DNA of 64,000 nucleotides from assembly GCF_042686125.1 (NCBI RefSeq), contig NZ_JBHUOV010000001.1, forward strand, positions 62,001-126,000. The letters are read 5' to 3'. Origin of the DNA: Oceanihabitans iliipiscarium. GTDB lineage: Bacteria; Bacteroidota; Bacteroidia; Flavobacteriales; Flavobacteriaceae. The notes under the pieces are model-generated. The model did no database searches, had not been told where the DNA came from, and was given only the letters and a program-made list of their open reading frames with translations. The position numbers were made by a program, and so were the translations under genes. This document shows, one piece after another, positions 17,109-25,413 of the stretch (positions are counted from its first letter, which is position 1; every line of letters begins with the position of its first letter).

Positions 17109-18065
17109 TTAAAACAATTCTGAAGCAATCGCTTTTATGTTATCACTTTTCCCCATAGAATAATAGTGTAACACTGGAATTCCAGATTTCTGAAGTGCTT
17201 TAGACTGTTGGATGCACCATTCTATACCAACAGCTCTCACCTGACTATTGTCTTTACATTTCACAATTTCAAGGATAAGATCTTCAGGCAAATCAACATT
17301 AAAACGTTGTGGAATTATATTCAATTGTTTTCGTGTTGCAATGGGTTTTAGTCCAGGAATTATAGGAACCTTAATACCTTCATTTCTACATTTTTTTACA
17401 AAATCGAAATACTTTTGGTTATCAAAAAACATTTGTGTGACAATATATTCTGCTCCACTTTTTATCTTCTTTTTTAAGAAATGAATATCGCTTTCAAGGC
17501 TCGGAGCTTCTAAATGTTTTTCGGGATAAGCAGCAACACCACAACAAAAATTCGTAGCTGATGAATTTTGCAAAGCATCATCTAAATAGTTGCCTTTATT
17601 AAGTTCCATAATCTGAGAAACCAACTCACTGGCATAGCTATGACCTTCTTTTTCTGGTTTAAAATACGTTTCACTTTTTACAGCATCACCACGTAAAGCC
17701 ATCACATTATCAATCCCTAAAAAATCCAAATCAATTAAGAAGTTTTCAGTATCTTCCTTAGTAAAGCCTCCACATAAAATATGAGGAATCGCATCTACTT
17801 GATATTTATTTTGAATTGCAGCACAAATGCCAACCGTTCCTGGTCGCTTTTTTACTACTTGTTTTTTAAGCAATCCATGACCTAAATCCTTATATGTATA
17901 TTCCTCTCGATGATAAGTCACATCAATAAAAGGTGGTTTAAACTCCATCAAAGGATCAATATTATCAAAAACAGATTGAATGTGTTGCCCTTTTAAAGGT
18001 GGTAATATCTCGAATGAAAACTGTGTGTTTCCGTTGGCGTTTTTTATGTGGTCAGTTACTTTCAT
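17109..18065 (-). CDS. metF: Methylenetetrahydrofolate reductase
   Basis: MetF reduces 5,10-methylene-THF to 5-methyl-THF, the methyl donor for MetH. The 318-residue protein has the N-terminal TQFSFEILPPLKG motif, NVMALRGD near residue 127, and SGAEYIVTQMFFDN near 200, all typical of the TIM-barrel flavoprotein. I start at 18065 (MKVTDHI), the family's usual opening; a frame five codons longer is less likely. It is downstream of the split metH genes, separated by 171 bp that contain dispersed repeat copy B, so whether it shares the SAM-I controlled transcript is uncertain. Confidence 0.94.
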   Translation of the reverse strand: MKVTDHIKNANGNTQFSFEILPPLKGQHIQSVFDNIDPLMEFKPPFIDVTYHREEYTYKDLGHGLLKKQVVKKRPGTVGICAAIQNKYQVDAIPHILCGGFTKEDTENFLIDLDFLGIDNVMALRGDAVKSETYFKPEKEGHSYASELVSQIMELNKGNYLDDALQNSSATNFCCGVAAYPEKHLEAPSLESDIHFLKKKIKSGAEYIVTQMFFDNQKYFDFVKKCRNEGIKVPIIPGLKPIATRKQLNIIPQRFNVDLPEDLILEIVKCKDNSQVRAVGIEWCIQQSKALQKSGIPVLHYYSMGKSDNIKAIASELF

Positions 18066-18113
18066 GTTTATGTTCCCCAATCATGGGAATTATTTTTTTT
18101 ATAATTATTTTTT

Positions 18114-18235
18114 GGGCGTTACCTAAAGGTCGTGCTTTCCGCTATATCTTTTTTGCTTAAAGGTTTCGCATCTCGACTTCGCTCGAGATGACAGCTCAAC
18201 CAGACAAAAAAGGATGTCGCTTCAATCACTAACGC
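18114..18235 (+). repeat. Dispersed structured repeat, copy B
   Basis: Begins GGGCGTTA, then a short arm ACCTAAAGGT, the shared core GTCGTGCTTTCCGC, a T run, a nested palindrome (18171-18192, TCTCGA and TCGAGA arms), an A run, and the shared ending GCTTCAATCACTAACGC. GCGTTA and TAACGC at the ends are complementary. It is antisense to the flanking metH and metF genes. See copies at 19-113, 29339-29473 and 37771-37852. Confidence 0.75.
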
Positions 18236-18236
18236 G

Positions 18237-20909
18237 CTAATCAACCAAATTAGGATTCAACCATTTTCTGGCTTCTTCTTGTGATATATTTCGTCGTTTT
18301 GCATAATCTTTTAATTGATCTTCAGTAATTTTTCCTAAGCCAAAATACTTTGCTTCTGGATGGCCAAAATAATAGCCACTTACACTAGCTGCTGGCCACA
18401 TGGCCAAACTATCGGTTAATTGTACACCTATGTTGTCTTCAACATTTAACAACTTCCAAATGGTGATTTTTTCTAAATGATCTGGACATGCTGGATAACC
18501 AGGTGCTGGACGAATCCCTTGGTAACTTTCTTTAATTAAATCGGCATTAGATAAATTTTCATTTTGATTATAACACCAATACTTAGTTCGGATTTCTTTA
18601 TGCAGATATTCTGCAAAAGCTTCTGCTAAACGGTCAGCTAAAGCTTTAACCATGATAGCATTATAATCGTCGTGATGCGCTTCAAATTGCTCAGCCAATT
18701 CTTGTGTGCCAAATCCAGTAGACACACAAAAAGCACCAATATAATCTTGAATTTTCGAGTCTTTTGGTGCAATAAAATCAGATAACGCTAAGTTTGGTTT
18801 TCCCTCTGCTTTTTTAGACTGTTGACGCAGGGTTAAAAAGTTTAATTTGCTAGGCTTTACATCGACCTCAATATCATCGTTGTTTATTGTATTTGCTGGA
18901 AACAATCCGAAAACTGCTTTTGCTTTCAATAACTTTTCATCAAAAATACGTTTTAGCAATTCTTGAGCATCAGAAAACAGTTCGGTAGCTTGCTTTCCAA
19001 CGACATCATCATTCAAAATTTCTGGATATTTACCATGTAAGTCCCAACTTCTAAAAAAAGGTGACCAATCAATATACGCTTCAAGTTGTGTGATATTAAA
19101 ATCTTCAATTACTTGAATTCCTAGTTGTTTTGGCTTTATAATTTTTGAGGCTTTCCAGTCGATTTTGAATTTATTCTTTCTCGCCGCTTCAATAGAAACA
19201 TATGTCTTATGTGTTCCTCGATCTAAAAACCGAGCTCTAAAGTTATCATACTCTGCTCTAATTTGATCTTTATACACCTGACTATCGTTTTGCAATAAAT
19301 TTCCAACGACAGTCACTGCTCTAGAGGCATCATTTATATGCACTACAGTATTGCTATAATTTGGAGCAATTTTAACTGAAGTGTGTGCTCTTGACGTTGT
19401 TGCTCCTCCAATGATTAATGGAATATTTACATTTTGCTTTTCTAGTTCTTTAGACACATAAACCATTTCATCTAATGAAGGTGTGATTAGTCCACTTAAA
19501 CCAATAATGTCGACATTTTCTTTTATCGCCATTTCAATTATTCGTTCTGGAGGAACCATAACTCCTAAATCGATAATTTCATAATTATTACAACCCAAAA
19601 CCACACTCACAATATTCTTACCAATATCATGTACATCACCTTTTACGGTTGCCATTAAAATTTTACCTGCAAATTCTACTTTACCATCTTTTTCTGCTTC
19701 AATAAAAGGCTGAAGATAAGCCACTGCTTTTTTCATTACACGAGCAGATTTTACCACTTGCGGTAAAAACATTTTTCCACTGCCAAATAAATCACCAACC
19801 ACATTCATACCATTCATTAAATGTCCTTCAATGACTTCAATAGGTTGTTTTGAGGCTAAACGAGCTTCTTCAACATCTTCAATAATGAACGTATCAATAC
19901 CTTTTACCAAAGCATGTGTGATTCTATCCTGTAAAGACTCATTTCTCCATTCTTGAACTGTTACATTTTGTGCTTTCTTTTGACTTTTAACCGATTCGGC
20001 AAAATCTAATAATCGTTCTGTAGCATCTGCCCTTTTATCAAACAAAACATCTTCTACACGTGCTAATAAATCTTTATCGATTTCATCATAAACCTCGAGC
20101 ATCGCTGGATTAACAATTCCCATGTTCATTCCATGTTTAATCGCATGATATAAAAACGAAGAATGCATCGCTTCACGAACTGTATCATTTCCTCGAAAAG
20201 AAAACGACACATTACTTACACCTCCAGAAACATTGGCATAAGGTAAGTTTTCCCGAATCCATTTGGTGGCATTAAAAAAGTCAAGGGCATTTTTTCTATG
20301 CTCATCCATACCAGTCGCAACTGGAAAAATATTGGGATCGAAAATGATATCCTGAGCCTTAAATTTGACTCGATTAACTAATATATCATAAGATCTTTTA
20401 CAAATTTCAATACGTCTTTGGTAAGTATCTGCCTGACCTGTTTCATCAAAAGCCATAACGATAACTGCAGCGCCATAACGTTTTACCAATTGAGCCTGAC
20501 GAATAAATTCGGCTTCACCTTCTTTTAAACTAATAGAATTTACTACACATTTACCTTGAGCGACTTGCAAACCAGCTTCTATAATGTCCCATTTAGAGCT
20601 ATCAATCATTAATGGAATACGTGCTATATCAGGTTCTGAAGCAATAAGATTTAAGAACGTAGTCATAGCATAAACACCATCAAGCATGCCTTCATCCATA
20701 TTAACATCTAAAATCTGTGCTCCACCTTCAACTTGATGTCTTGCCACTTCCAAGGCTTCGTTATAGTTTCCCTCTTTAATTAATCTTAAAAATTTTCTTG
20801 AACCAGTAACATTAGTCCGTTCACCAACATTTATAAAATTGCTTTCTGGAGTTACGACTAAAGGTTCTAGACCAGATAAGGTTAAATATTTTGTACTTCT
20901 ATTACTCAT
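18237..20909 (-). CDS. metH: Methionine synthase, folate-, cobalamin- and activation-domain subunit
   Basis: An 890-residue protein equal to the C-terminal two thirds of cobalamin-dependent methionine synthase. Order of domains: pterin-binding barrel (about 20-290, NFINVGERTNVTGS, DVNMDEGMLDG), helical cap (about 325-415), cobalamin-binding Rossmann domain (about 420-550) with the His ligand in KGDVHDIGKNIVSVVLG, and the SAM-binding activation domain (about 600-880, PGYPACPDHLEKITIWKLL). The homocysteine domain is on the separate upstream gene, whose stop overlaps its start by four bases. The B12-dependent enzyme makes methionine; both parts lie behind a SAM-I riboswitch. Confidence 0.95.
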   Translation of the reverse strand: MSNRSTKYLTLSGLEPLVVTPESNFINVGERTNVTGSRKFLRLIKEGNYNEALEVARHQVEGGAQILDVNMDEGMLDGVYAMTTFLNLIASEPDIARIPLMIDSSKWDIIEAGLQVAQGKCVVNSISLKEGEAEFIRQAQLVKRYGAAVIVMAFDETGQADTYQRRIEICKRSYDILVNRVKFKAQDIIFDPNIFPVATGMDEHRKNALDFFNATKWIRENLPYANVSGGVSNVSFSFRGNDTVREAMHSSFLYHAIKHGMNMGIVNPAMLEVYDEIDKDLLARVEDVLFDKRADATERLLDFAESVKSQKKAQNVTVQEWRNESLQDRITHALVKGIDTFIIEDVEEARLASKQPIEVIEGHLMNGMNVVGDLFGSGKMFLPQVVKSARVMKKAVAYLQPFIEAEKDGKVEFAGKILMATVKGDVHDIGKNIVSVVLGCNNYEIIDLGVMVPPERIIEMAIKENVDIIGLSGLITPSLDEMVYVSKELEKQNVNIPLIIGGATTSRAHTSVKIAPNYSNTVVHINDASRAVTVVGNLLQNDSQVYKDQIRAEYDNFRARFLDRGTHKTYVSIEAARKNKFKIDWKASKIIKPKQLGIQVIEDFNITQLEAYIDWSPFFRSWDLHGKYPEILNDDVVGKQATELFSDAQELLKRIFDEKLLKAKAVFGLFPANTINNDDIEVDVKPSKLNFLTLRQQSKKAEGKPNLALSDFIAPKDSKIQDYIGAFCVSTGFGTQELAEQFEAHHDDYNAIMVKALADRLAEAFAEYLHKEIRTKYWCYNQNENLSNADLIKESYQGIRPAPGYPACPDHLEKITIWKLLNVEDNIGVQLTDSLAMWPAASVSGYYFGHPEAKYFGLGKITEDQLKDYAKRRNISQEEARKWLNPNLVD

Positions 20910-21910
20910 AAGACTTCTTCTTTTATTGATCTTGGGCTATACTTCTGAGTGACTTCAGCTATGGCCTTTATATGATCTGGATTTGTACCACAGCAGCCTC
21001 CTATAATATTAATAAGTCCATCTTGTAAATACGATTCTATTAACGCCTGCATTTGTTTTGGTGTTTGATCATACTCACCAAAAGCATTTGGCAAACCAGC
21101 ATTTGGATGTGCTGAGGTATAAAATTCTGTTTCATTAGATAATCGCTGTAAATATGGTTTAAGCTGTTCTGCGCCTAAAGCACAATTAAATCCAATACTT
21201 AATAAGGGAATGTGCGAAACAGAAGTTAAAAAAGCCTCAACGGTTTGTCCAGACAGAGTACGTCCAGAAGCATCAGTAATGGTTCCAGACACCATAATTG
21301 GAATATCTATTTTTCTTTCTTCCTTAACTTCTTCAATAGCAAATAAAGCTGCCTTTGCATTTAATGTGTCAAAAATTGTTTCAACTAATAAGATGTCAAC
21401 TCCTCCATCAATTAAAGCTTCTACTTGCTGTTTATAAGCTCGACGTAATTCATTAAAAGTAATCGCTCGATATTCTGGTTTATTGACATCTGGCGATAAG
21501 CTTGCTGTTCTGTTTGTTGGCCCGATACTTCCTGCTACAAATCGTGGTTTATTAGGATTAAGCTTAGTAAACTTATTAGCAACGCGTTTAGCAATCTTAG
21601 CCGATTCATAATTTAGTTCGTAAACCAAATCTTCCATTTGGTAATCTGCCATCGCAATTGTAGTTCCAGAAAAGGTATTCGTTTCAACAATATCTGCTCC
21701 AGCTTCAAAATATTTTTCATGAACTTCAGCTATGGCTTCGGGTTGTGTAAGCGATAATAAATCGTTATTACCTTTTAAAGGAGTTGGATAGTCTTTAAAA
21801 CGTTTACCACGAAAATCGGCTTCGGAAAAATTATAACGTTGCAACATGGTTCCCATGGCACCATCAAGAACAAGTATGTTTTTTTGAATAGCTTGATAAA
21901 TATTTGACAT
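20906..21910 (-). CDS. Methionine synthase, homocysteine-binding subunit
   Basis: A 334-residue homocysteine S-methyltransferase domain corresponding to the N-terminal module of MetH. The start ILVLDGAMGTMLQRYNFSE is canonical; the zinc ligands are visible as GFNCALGAEQL near residue 240 and the double Cys GGCCGTNPDHI near 306. It needs the partner encoded just downstream (4-bp overlap, ATGA) for methylcobalamin. The SAM-I aptamer lies 56-162 bp upstream of its start. The split arrangement is, to my knowledge, common in Flavobacteriia. Confidence 0.93.
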   Translation of the reverse strand: MSNIYQAIQKNILVLDGAMGTMLQRYNFSEADFRGKRFKDYPTPLKGNNDLLSLTQPEAIAEVHEKYFEAGADIVETNTFSGTTIAMADYQMEDLVYELNYESAKIAKRVANKFTKLNPNKPRFVAGSIGPTNRTASLSPDVNKPEYRAITFNELRRAYKQQVEALIDGGVDILLVETIFDTLNAKAALFAIEEVKEERKIDIPIMVSGTITDASGRTLSGQTVEAFLTSVSHIPLLSIGFNCALGAEQLKPYLQRLSNETEFYTSAHPNAGLPNAFGEYDQTPKQMQALIESYLQDGLINIIGGCCGTNPDHIKAIAEVTQKYSPRSIKEEVL

Positions 21911-21965
21911 CTTGATTGTATTATATCAAAATGCCATCAGGAAAGTAAAAAGGAAATTACTTTAG

Positions 21966-22072
21966 GTTATCTGCCAAATTAAATAAATAATCTGTAGAAT
22001 GTAGCACCTTCTTTATAAATAAAGGGTTGCTAAGGCTTCACAGGGTCTAATCCCTCTACCTTTCATGATAAC
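21966..22072 (-). promoter_or_regulatory. SAM-I riboswitch upstream of metH
   Basis: Read on the minus strand: closing stem P1 GTTATC (22072-22067) with GATAAC (21971-21966); then the conserved AAAGGTAGAGGGATTAGACC, GAAGCCTTAGCAACCC and GGTGCTA, in the order and spacing of the SAM-I (S-box) aptamer. TAGCAACC and GGTGCTA pair around an inner stem. SAM binding is expected to shut down methionine synthesis. The expression platform is unclear: a weak AAAGTAA/TTACTTT hairpin lies between aptamer and ATG, without a good T run, so translational control is possible. Confidence 0.88.
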
Positions 22073-22187
22073 ATTTCAATAAATGATTGAACTTAATTGA
22101 CAACAATATTGCAACAGAAAAACTTAATATCCAAATTTCAAGCCTATTATTTTGAAAAAACTATAAAATGGCTTTTAAAAAAAGAAA

Positions 22188-22258
22188 CCCATAATTTTTT
22201 AGGGTATAAAAATAAATATTCGTAAAAATCAAACCATGCACCCTATTTTTTTTAGGGT
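22188..22258. promoter_or_regulatory. Two phased inverted repeats upstream of the P-II/ammonium transporter operon
   Basis: ACCC-N10-GGGT (22188-22205) and ACCC-N11-GGGT (22240-22258) share the longer word TTTTTTAGGGTATAAA. The GGGT arms are 53 bp apart, five helical turns. The second ends 44 bp before the P-II ATG. They are likely operator half-site pairs for a nitrogen or methionine regulator, since metH is divergent, but no regulator is known to me for this sequence. The remaining parts of 21911-22302 hold the SAM-I riboswitch and nothing else I can recognise. Confidence 0.5.
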
Positions 22259-22302
22259 ATAAACATTTTTGAGTAAATTTACATTGTATTTATATATAAA
22301 CG

Positions 22303-22641
22303 ATGAAAAAAATTGAAGCTATTATTCGCAAATCTAAATTTTCAGATGTAAAAGATGCTCTACATGATGTAGGCGTTAATTTCTTTTCGTATTGGGATGT
22401 TACAGGTTTAGGCAATGAAAAAGAAGGACATGTATACAGAGGTGTTTCATATAGCACAAGTGATATTCAACGAAGGTATTTATCAATAATAGTAAATGAT
22501 GATTTTGAAGAGGTCACTATAAAAGCCATTTTAAAATCTGCTGCCACTGGCAAAGTTGGAGATGGAAAAATTATTGTATCTAACGTCGAAGAAGTTTATA
22601 GAATTCGAACTGGTGAAAATGGTGGAGAAACTTTAAATTAA
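22303..22641 (+). CDS. P-II family nitrogen regulatory protein
   Basis: A 112-residue GlnB/GlnK-type trimeric signal protein. The T-loop has HVYRGVSYSTSD with Tyr50 in the position of the uridylylated Tyr51 of E. coli, and the nucleotide-binding B-loop/C-loop signature TGKVGDGKIIVSNVEEVYRI is intact. It senses ATP/ADP and 2-oxoglutarate and, by its position eight bases before an ammonium transporter gene, most likely gates that channel (GlnK role). No uridylyltransferase is in the window, so modification is unproven. Confidence 0.92.
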   Translation: MKKIEAIIRKSKFSDVKDALHDVGVNFFSYWDVTGLGNEKEGHVYRGVSYSTSDIQRRYLSIIVNDDFEEVTIKAILKSAATGKVGDGKIIVSNVEEVYRIRTGENGGETLN

Positions 22642-22648
22642 AAAAACA

Positions 22649-23890
22649 ATGGAAATCTTAACCTCAAATAATATTTGGATGATGGTGTGCACTGCACTTG
22701 TTTTTTTAATGCATCTTGGATTTGCATTCTTAGAAATAGGACTAACTAGGCAGAAAAATACGCTGAACATTTTATTTAAAAATATTTTTATAATCACTAT
22801 TGGACTTTTATTATACTGTTTAATTGGTTTTAACTTAATGTATCCTGGTTTTGAAGAGGGCTCTTTCGGCATCATAGGGTTTTCTGGCTTTGGACTAGAC
22901 GCACCTTTAAATAGTGAAGGTGTAATTGATTTAACTTATAATTCAGGATACACGTATTGGACTGAATTCTTATTTCAAGGTATGTTTGCAGCTACTGCAG
23001 CAACTATCGTTTCTGGTGCAGTTGCAGAACGCATGAAAATAAGCGCATTTATGATTTTCACCTTAGTTTATATTGGACTTATTTATCCTATTGCTGGGTC
23101 ATGGAAATGGGGAGGAGGCTTTTTACACATGAGAGATGTTCCTTTTTATGATTTTGCGGGTTCAACTTTAGTGCATTCAGTCGGAGGCTGGGCCGCTTTA
23201 GTTACAGTTTGCTTACTTGGTGCTCGTATTGGAAAATACAAAGACGGCAAACCTCAAGCCATTCCAGGTCATAATATTCCATTAGCAACAGCTGGTGTGT
23301 TAATACTTTGGTTTGGTTGGTTTGGATTTAATGGAGGTTCTGTTTTATCTGCTGAACCTGGAGCAACATCTTTAGTATTAGTAACAACATCATTAGCAGC
23401 CTCAGCTGGAGGTATTGTATGTGTTTTGTTTTCTACATTAAAATATAAAAATTTTGATTTAACCATGTTTCTAAATGGCATCCTTGGTGGACTTGTAGCT
23501 ATTACTGCAGGCGCAGATCAAATGAGTCCTTTAGACGCTATTTATATTGGAGGTATTGGAGGAATAATAATTGTATTTGCTGTATCATTTATTGATAAAT
23601 TAAAACTTGACGATCCTGTTGGAGCTATTGCTGTTCATTTAATTTGTGGTATTTGGGGCACATTAGCTGTGGGACTTTTTGGAAACCTTGCTAGTTTATC
23701 TCAATTTATTAGTCAATTAATAGGCATATTAGCATATGCCGCCTTATGTATTATATCTTCATTTATAATTATTTATAGTCTAAAAAAGACTATAGGTATT
23801 CGTGTCACAAAAAAAGAAGAACTTGAAGGTTTAGACGCTCACGAACATGGCATGGTTGCTTACCCTGATTTTAGACTAAACGAGCACTAG
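22649..23890 (+). CDS. amt: Ammonium transporter
   Basis: A 413-residue Amt/MEP/Rh channel with about 11 membrane segments. The family signature is visible as FYDFAGSTLVHSVGGWAALV near residue 168, and the twin-His region as AIAVHLICGIWGTLAVGLFG near 325. It conducts ammonium into the cytosol and is expected to be blocked by the P-II protein encoded just upstream. No stop-proximal strong terminator is visible; a weak AACTAA/TTAGTT hairpin with T-rich tail follows at about 23930. Confidence 0.94.
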   Translation: MEILTSNNIWMMVCTALVFLMHLGFAFLEIGLTRQKNTLNILFKNIFIITIGLLLYCLIGFNLMYPGFEEGSFGIIGFSGFGLDAPLNSEGVIDLTYNSGYTYWTEFLFQGMFAATAATIVSGAVAERMKISAFMIFTLVYIGLIYPIAGSWKWGGGFLHMRDVPFYDFAGSTLVHSVGGWAALVTVCLLGARIGKYKDGKPQAIPGHNIPLATAGVLILWFGWFGFNGGSVLSAEPGATSLVLVTTSLAASAGGIVCVLFSTLKYKNFDLTMFLNGILGGLVAITAGADQMSPLDAIYIGGIGGIIIVFAVSFIDKLKLDDPVGAIAVHLICGIWGTLAVGLFGNLASLSQFISQLIGILAYAALCIISSFIIIYSLKKTIGIRVTKKEELEGLDAHEHGMVAYPDFRLNEH

Positions 23891-24026
23891 TTTAACTTTT
23901 ATAAACCGATTACAATAAATAGAACTAATTCTTTTCTATTTAGTTGTTTTCGTTTTTCAGAAACTATTGCTTTTTTTATCTACACAGATTTTCGTCATCA
24001 CTATTTTATAGTAATAATATTATATG

Positions 24027-24034
24027 TACTTTTG
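24027..24034 (+). promoter_or_regulatory. -7 box candidate for metK
   Basis: TACTTTTG is a full match to TAnnTTTG and lies 15 bp before the SAM-II aptamer, so the transcript would begin with the riboswitch. No TTG is seen at the -33 distance. Confidence 0.4.
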
Positions 24035-24048
24035 AATCTGAAAAAATA

Positions 24049-24098
24049 AAGAGGAAAGATTTGACTGATTGCAACCTCACAAAAAAATGCTAAAGGAC
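24049..24098 (+). promoter_or_regulatory. SAM-II riboswitch upstream of metK
   Basis: The compact SAM-II pseudoknot pattern is present in order: P1 GAGG (24051-24054) with CCTC (24075-24078), GATTT, TTGCAA, then AATG and CTAAAGG downstream. GATTTGAC (24058-24065), inside the aptamer, is perfectly complementary to GTCAAATC (24125-24132) nearer the gene, so an anti-aptamer pairing could form without ligand. SAM would thus repress its own synthase. Confidence 0.8.
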
Positions 24099-24159
24099 AG
24101 TTGTAAACTTCCTTCGACGCTTTCGTCAAATCACAATAACAATATTATAACATATACCT

Positions 24160-25413
24160 ATGGCGTATTTATTTACTTCTGAAAGCGTATCAGAAGGACA
24201 TCCAGATAAAGTAGCAGATCAAATTAGTGATGCTTTAATTGATCATTTCTTAGCTTTTGATAAAGACTCTAAAGTAGCTTGCGAAACTTTAGTAACTACA
24301 GGTCAAGTCGTTCTTGCTGGTGAAGTAAAATCTAACACGTATTTAGATGTTCAAAAAATAGCACGTGATACTATAAATAAAATTGGCTATACCAAAAGCG
24401 ATTATATGTTTGATGGTAATTCTTGTGGTGTATTCTCTGCTATTCATGAGCAATCCGAAGATATTAATCGTGGTGTTGATCGCGAAAGCAAAGAACAACA
24501 AGGTGCTGGCGACCAAGGTATGATGTTTGGTTATGCGACTCGCGAAACTGAAAATTATATGCCTTTAGCTTTAGATTTAGCACACCGTATTTTAATTGAG
24601 CTTGCTGAATTAAGAAGAGAAAATAAAGAGATTACGTATTTACGACCAGACTCTAAAAGTCAGGTAACAATTGAATATAGTGATGATAATATCCCACAAC
24701 GCATTGATGCTATTGTGGTCTCTACACAACATGACGATTTTGATAAAGATGACGCCATGTTAGCAAAAATTAGAAAAGATATTGTTGATATTTTAATTCC
24801 AAGAGTGGTCGCAAAACTACCAGAAAACATCCAAAATTTGTTTACTGATGATATTACTTATCATATTAACCCTACTGGAAAATTTGTTATTGGTGGACCT
24901 CATGGCGACACTGGACTTACAGGACGAAAAATTATAGTGGACACCTATGGTGGAAAAGGCGCGCATGGTGGAGGTGCTTTTAGCGGAAAAGACCCTAGTA
25001 AAGTGGATAGAAGTGCTGCTTACGCAACGCGTCATATTGCAAAAAACTTAGTCGCTGCTGGTGTTTGTGATGAAGTTTTAGTACAAGTTAGTTATGCTAT
25101 TGGAGTAGTTGAACCTATGGGAATTTTTGTAGATACTTATGGCACCTGCCCTTTTAATATGACTGACGGAGAAATTGCACAAAAAGTATCAGACATTTTT
25201 GATATGCGACCAGCTTCTATTGAAGAACGTTTAAAATTACGCAATCCAATGTATAGTGAAACTGCTGCTTATGGTCACATGGGAAGACCAAGTGAAACAG
25301 TTAGTAAAACGTTTTCGCAACCTAATGGTGACGATTTAACTGTTGATGTGGAGTTATTTACTTGGGAAAAATTAGATTATGTTGACAAAGTTAAAGCCGC
25401 TTTTGGTCTTTAA
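24160..25413 (+). CDS. metK: S-adenosylmethionine synthetase
   Basis: MetK makes SAM from methionine and ATP. The N-terminus MAYLFTSESVSEGHPDKVAD, the GAGDQGMMFGYATRETENYM motif near residue 118 and the P-loop-like GGGAFSGKDPSKVDRSAAYA near 268 are intact. At 417 residues it is about 30 longer than the E. coli enzyme, as usual in Bacteroidota. It stands alone behind a SAM-II riboswitch. Its last bases overlap the stop codon of the convergent glycosyltransferase gene by four bases. Confidence 0.97.
   Translation: MAYLFTSESVSEGHPDKVADQISDALIDHFLAFDKDSKVACETLVTTGQVVLAGEVKSNTYLDVQKIARDTINKIGYTKSDYMFDGNSCGVFSAIHEQSEDINRGVDRESKEQQGAGDQGMMFGYATRETENYMPLALDLAHRILIELAELRRENKEITYLRPDSKSQVTIEYSDDNIPQRIDAIVVSTQHDDFDKDDAMLAKIRKDIVDILIPRVVAKLPENIQNLFTDDITYHINPTGKFVIGGPHGDTGLTGRKIIVDTYGGKGAHGGGAFSGKDPSKVDRSAAYATRHIAKNLVAAGVCDEVLVQVSYAIGVVEPMGIFVDTYGTCPFNMTDGEIAQKVSDIFDMRPASIEERLKLRNPMYSETAAYGHMGRPSETVSKTFSQPNGDDLTVDVELFTWEKLDYVDKVKAAFGL

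Noticed and set aside
18114..18235. Dispersed repeats as integron attC sites
   Set aside because: GGGCGTTA and TAACGC recall attC ends, but here they are at opposite ends compared with attC (GTTA first, TAAC last), no integrase is near and no gene cassettes follow.
21911..22302. Cobalamin riboswitch before metH
   Set aside because: The leader matches SAM-I throughout; no B12-box sequence is seen.
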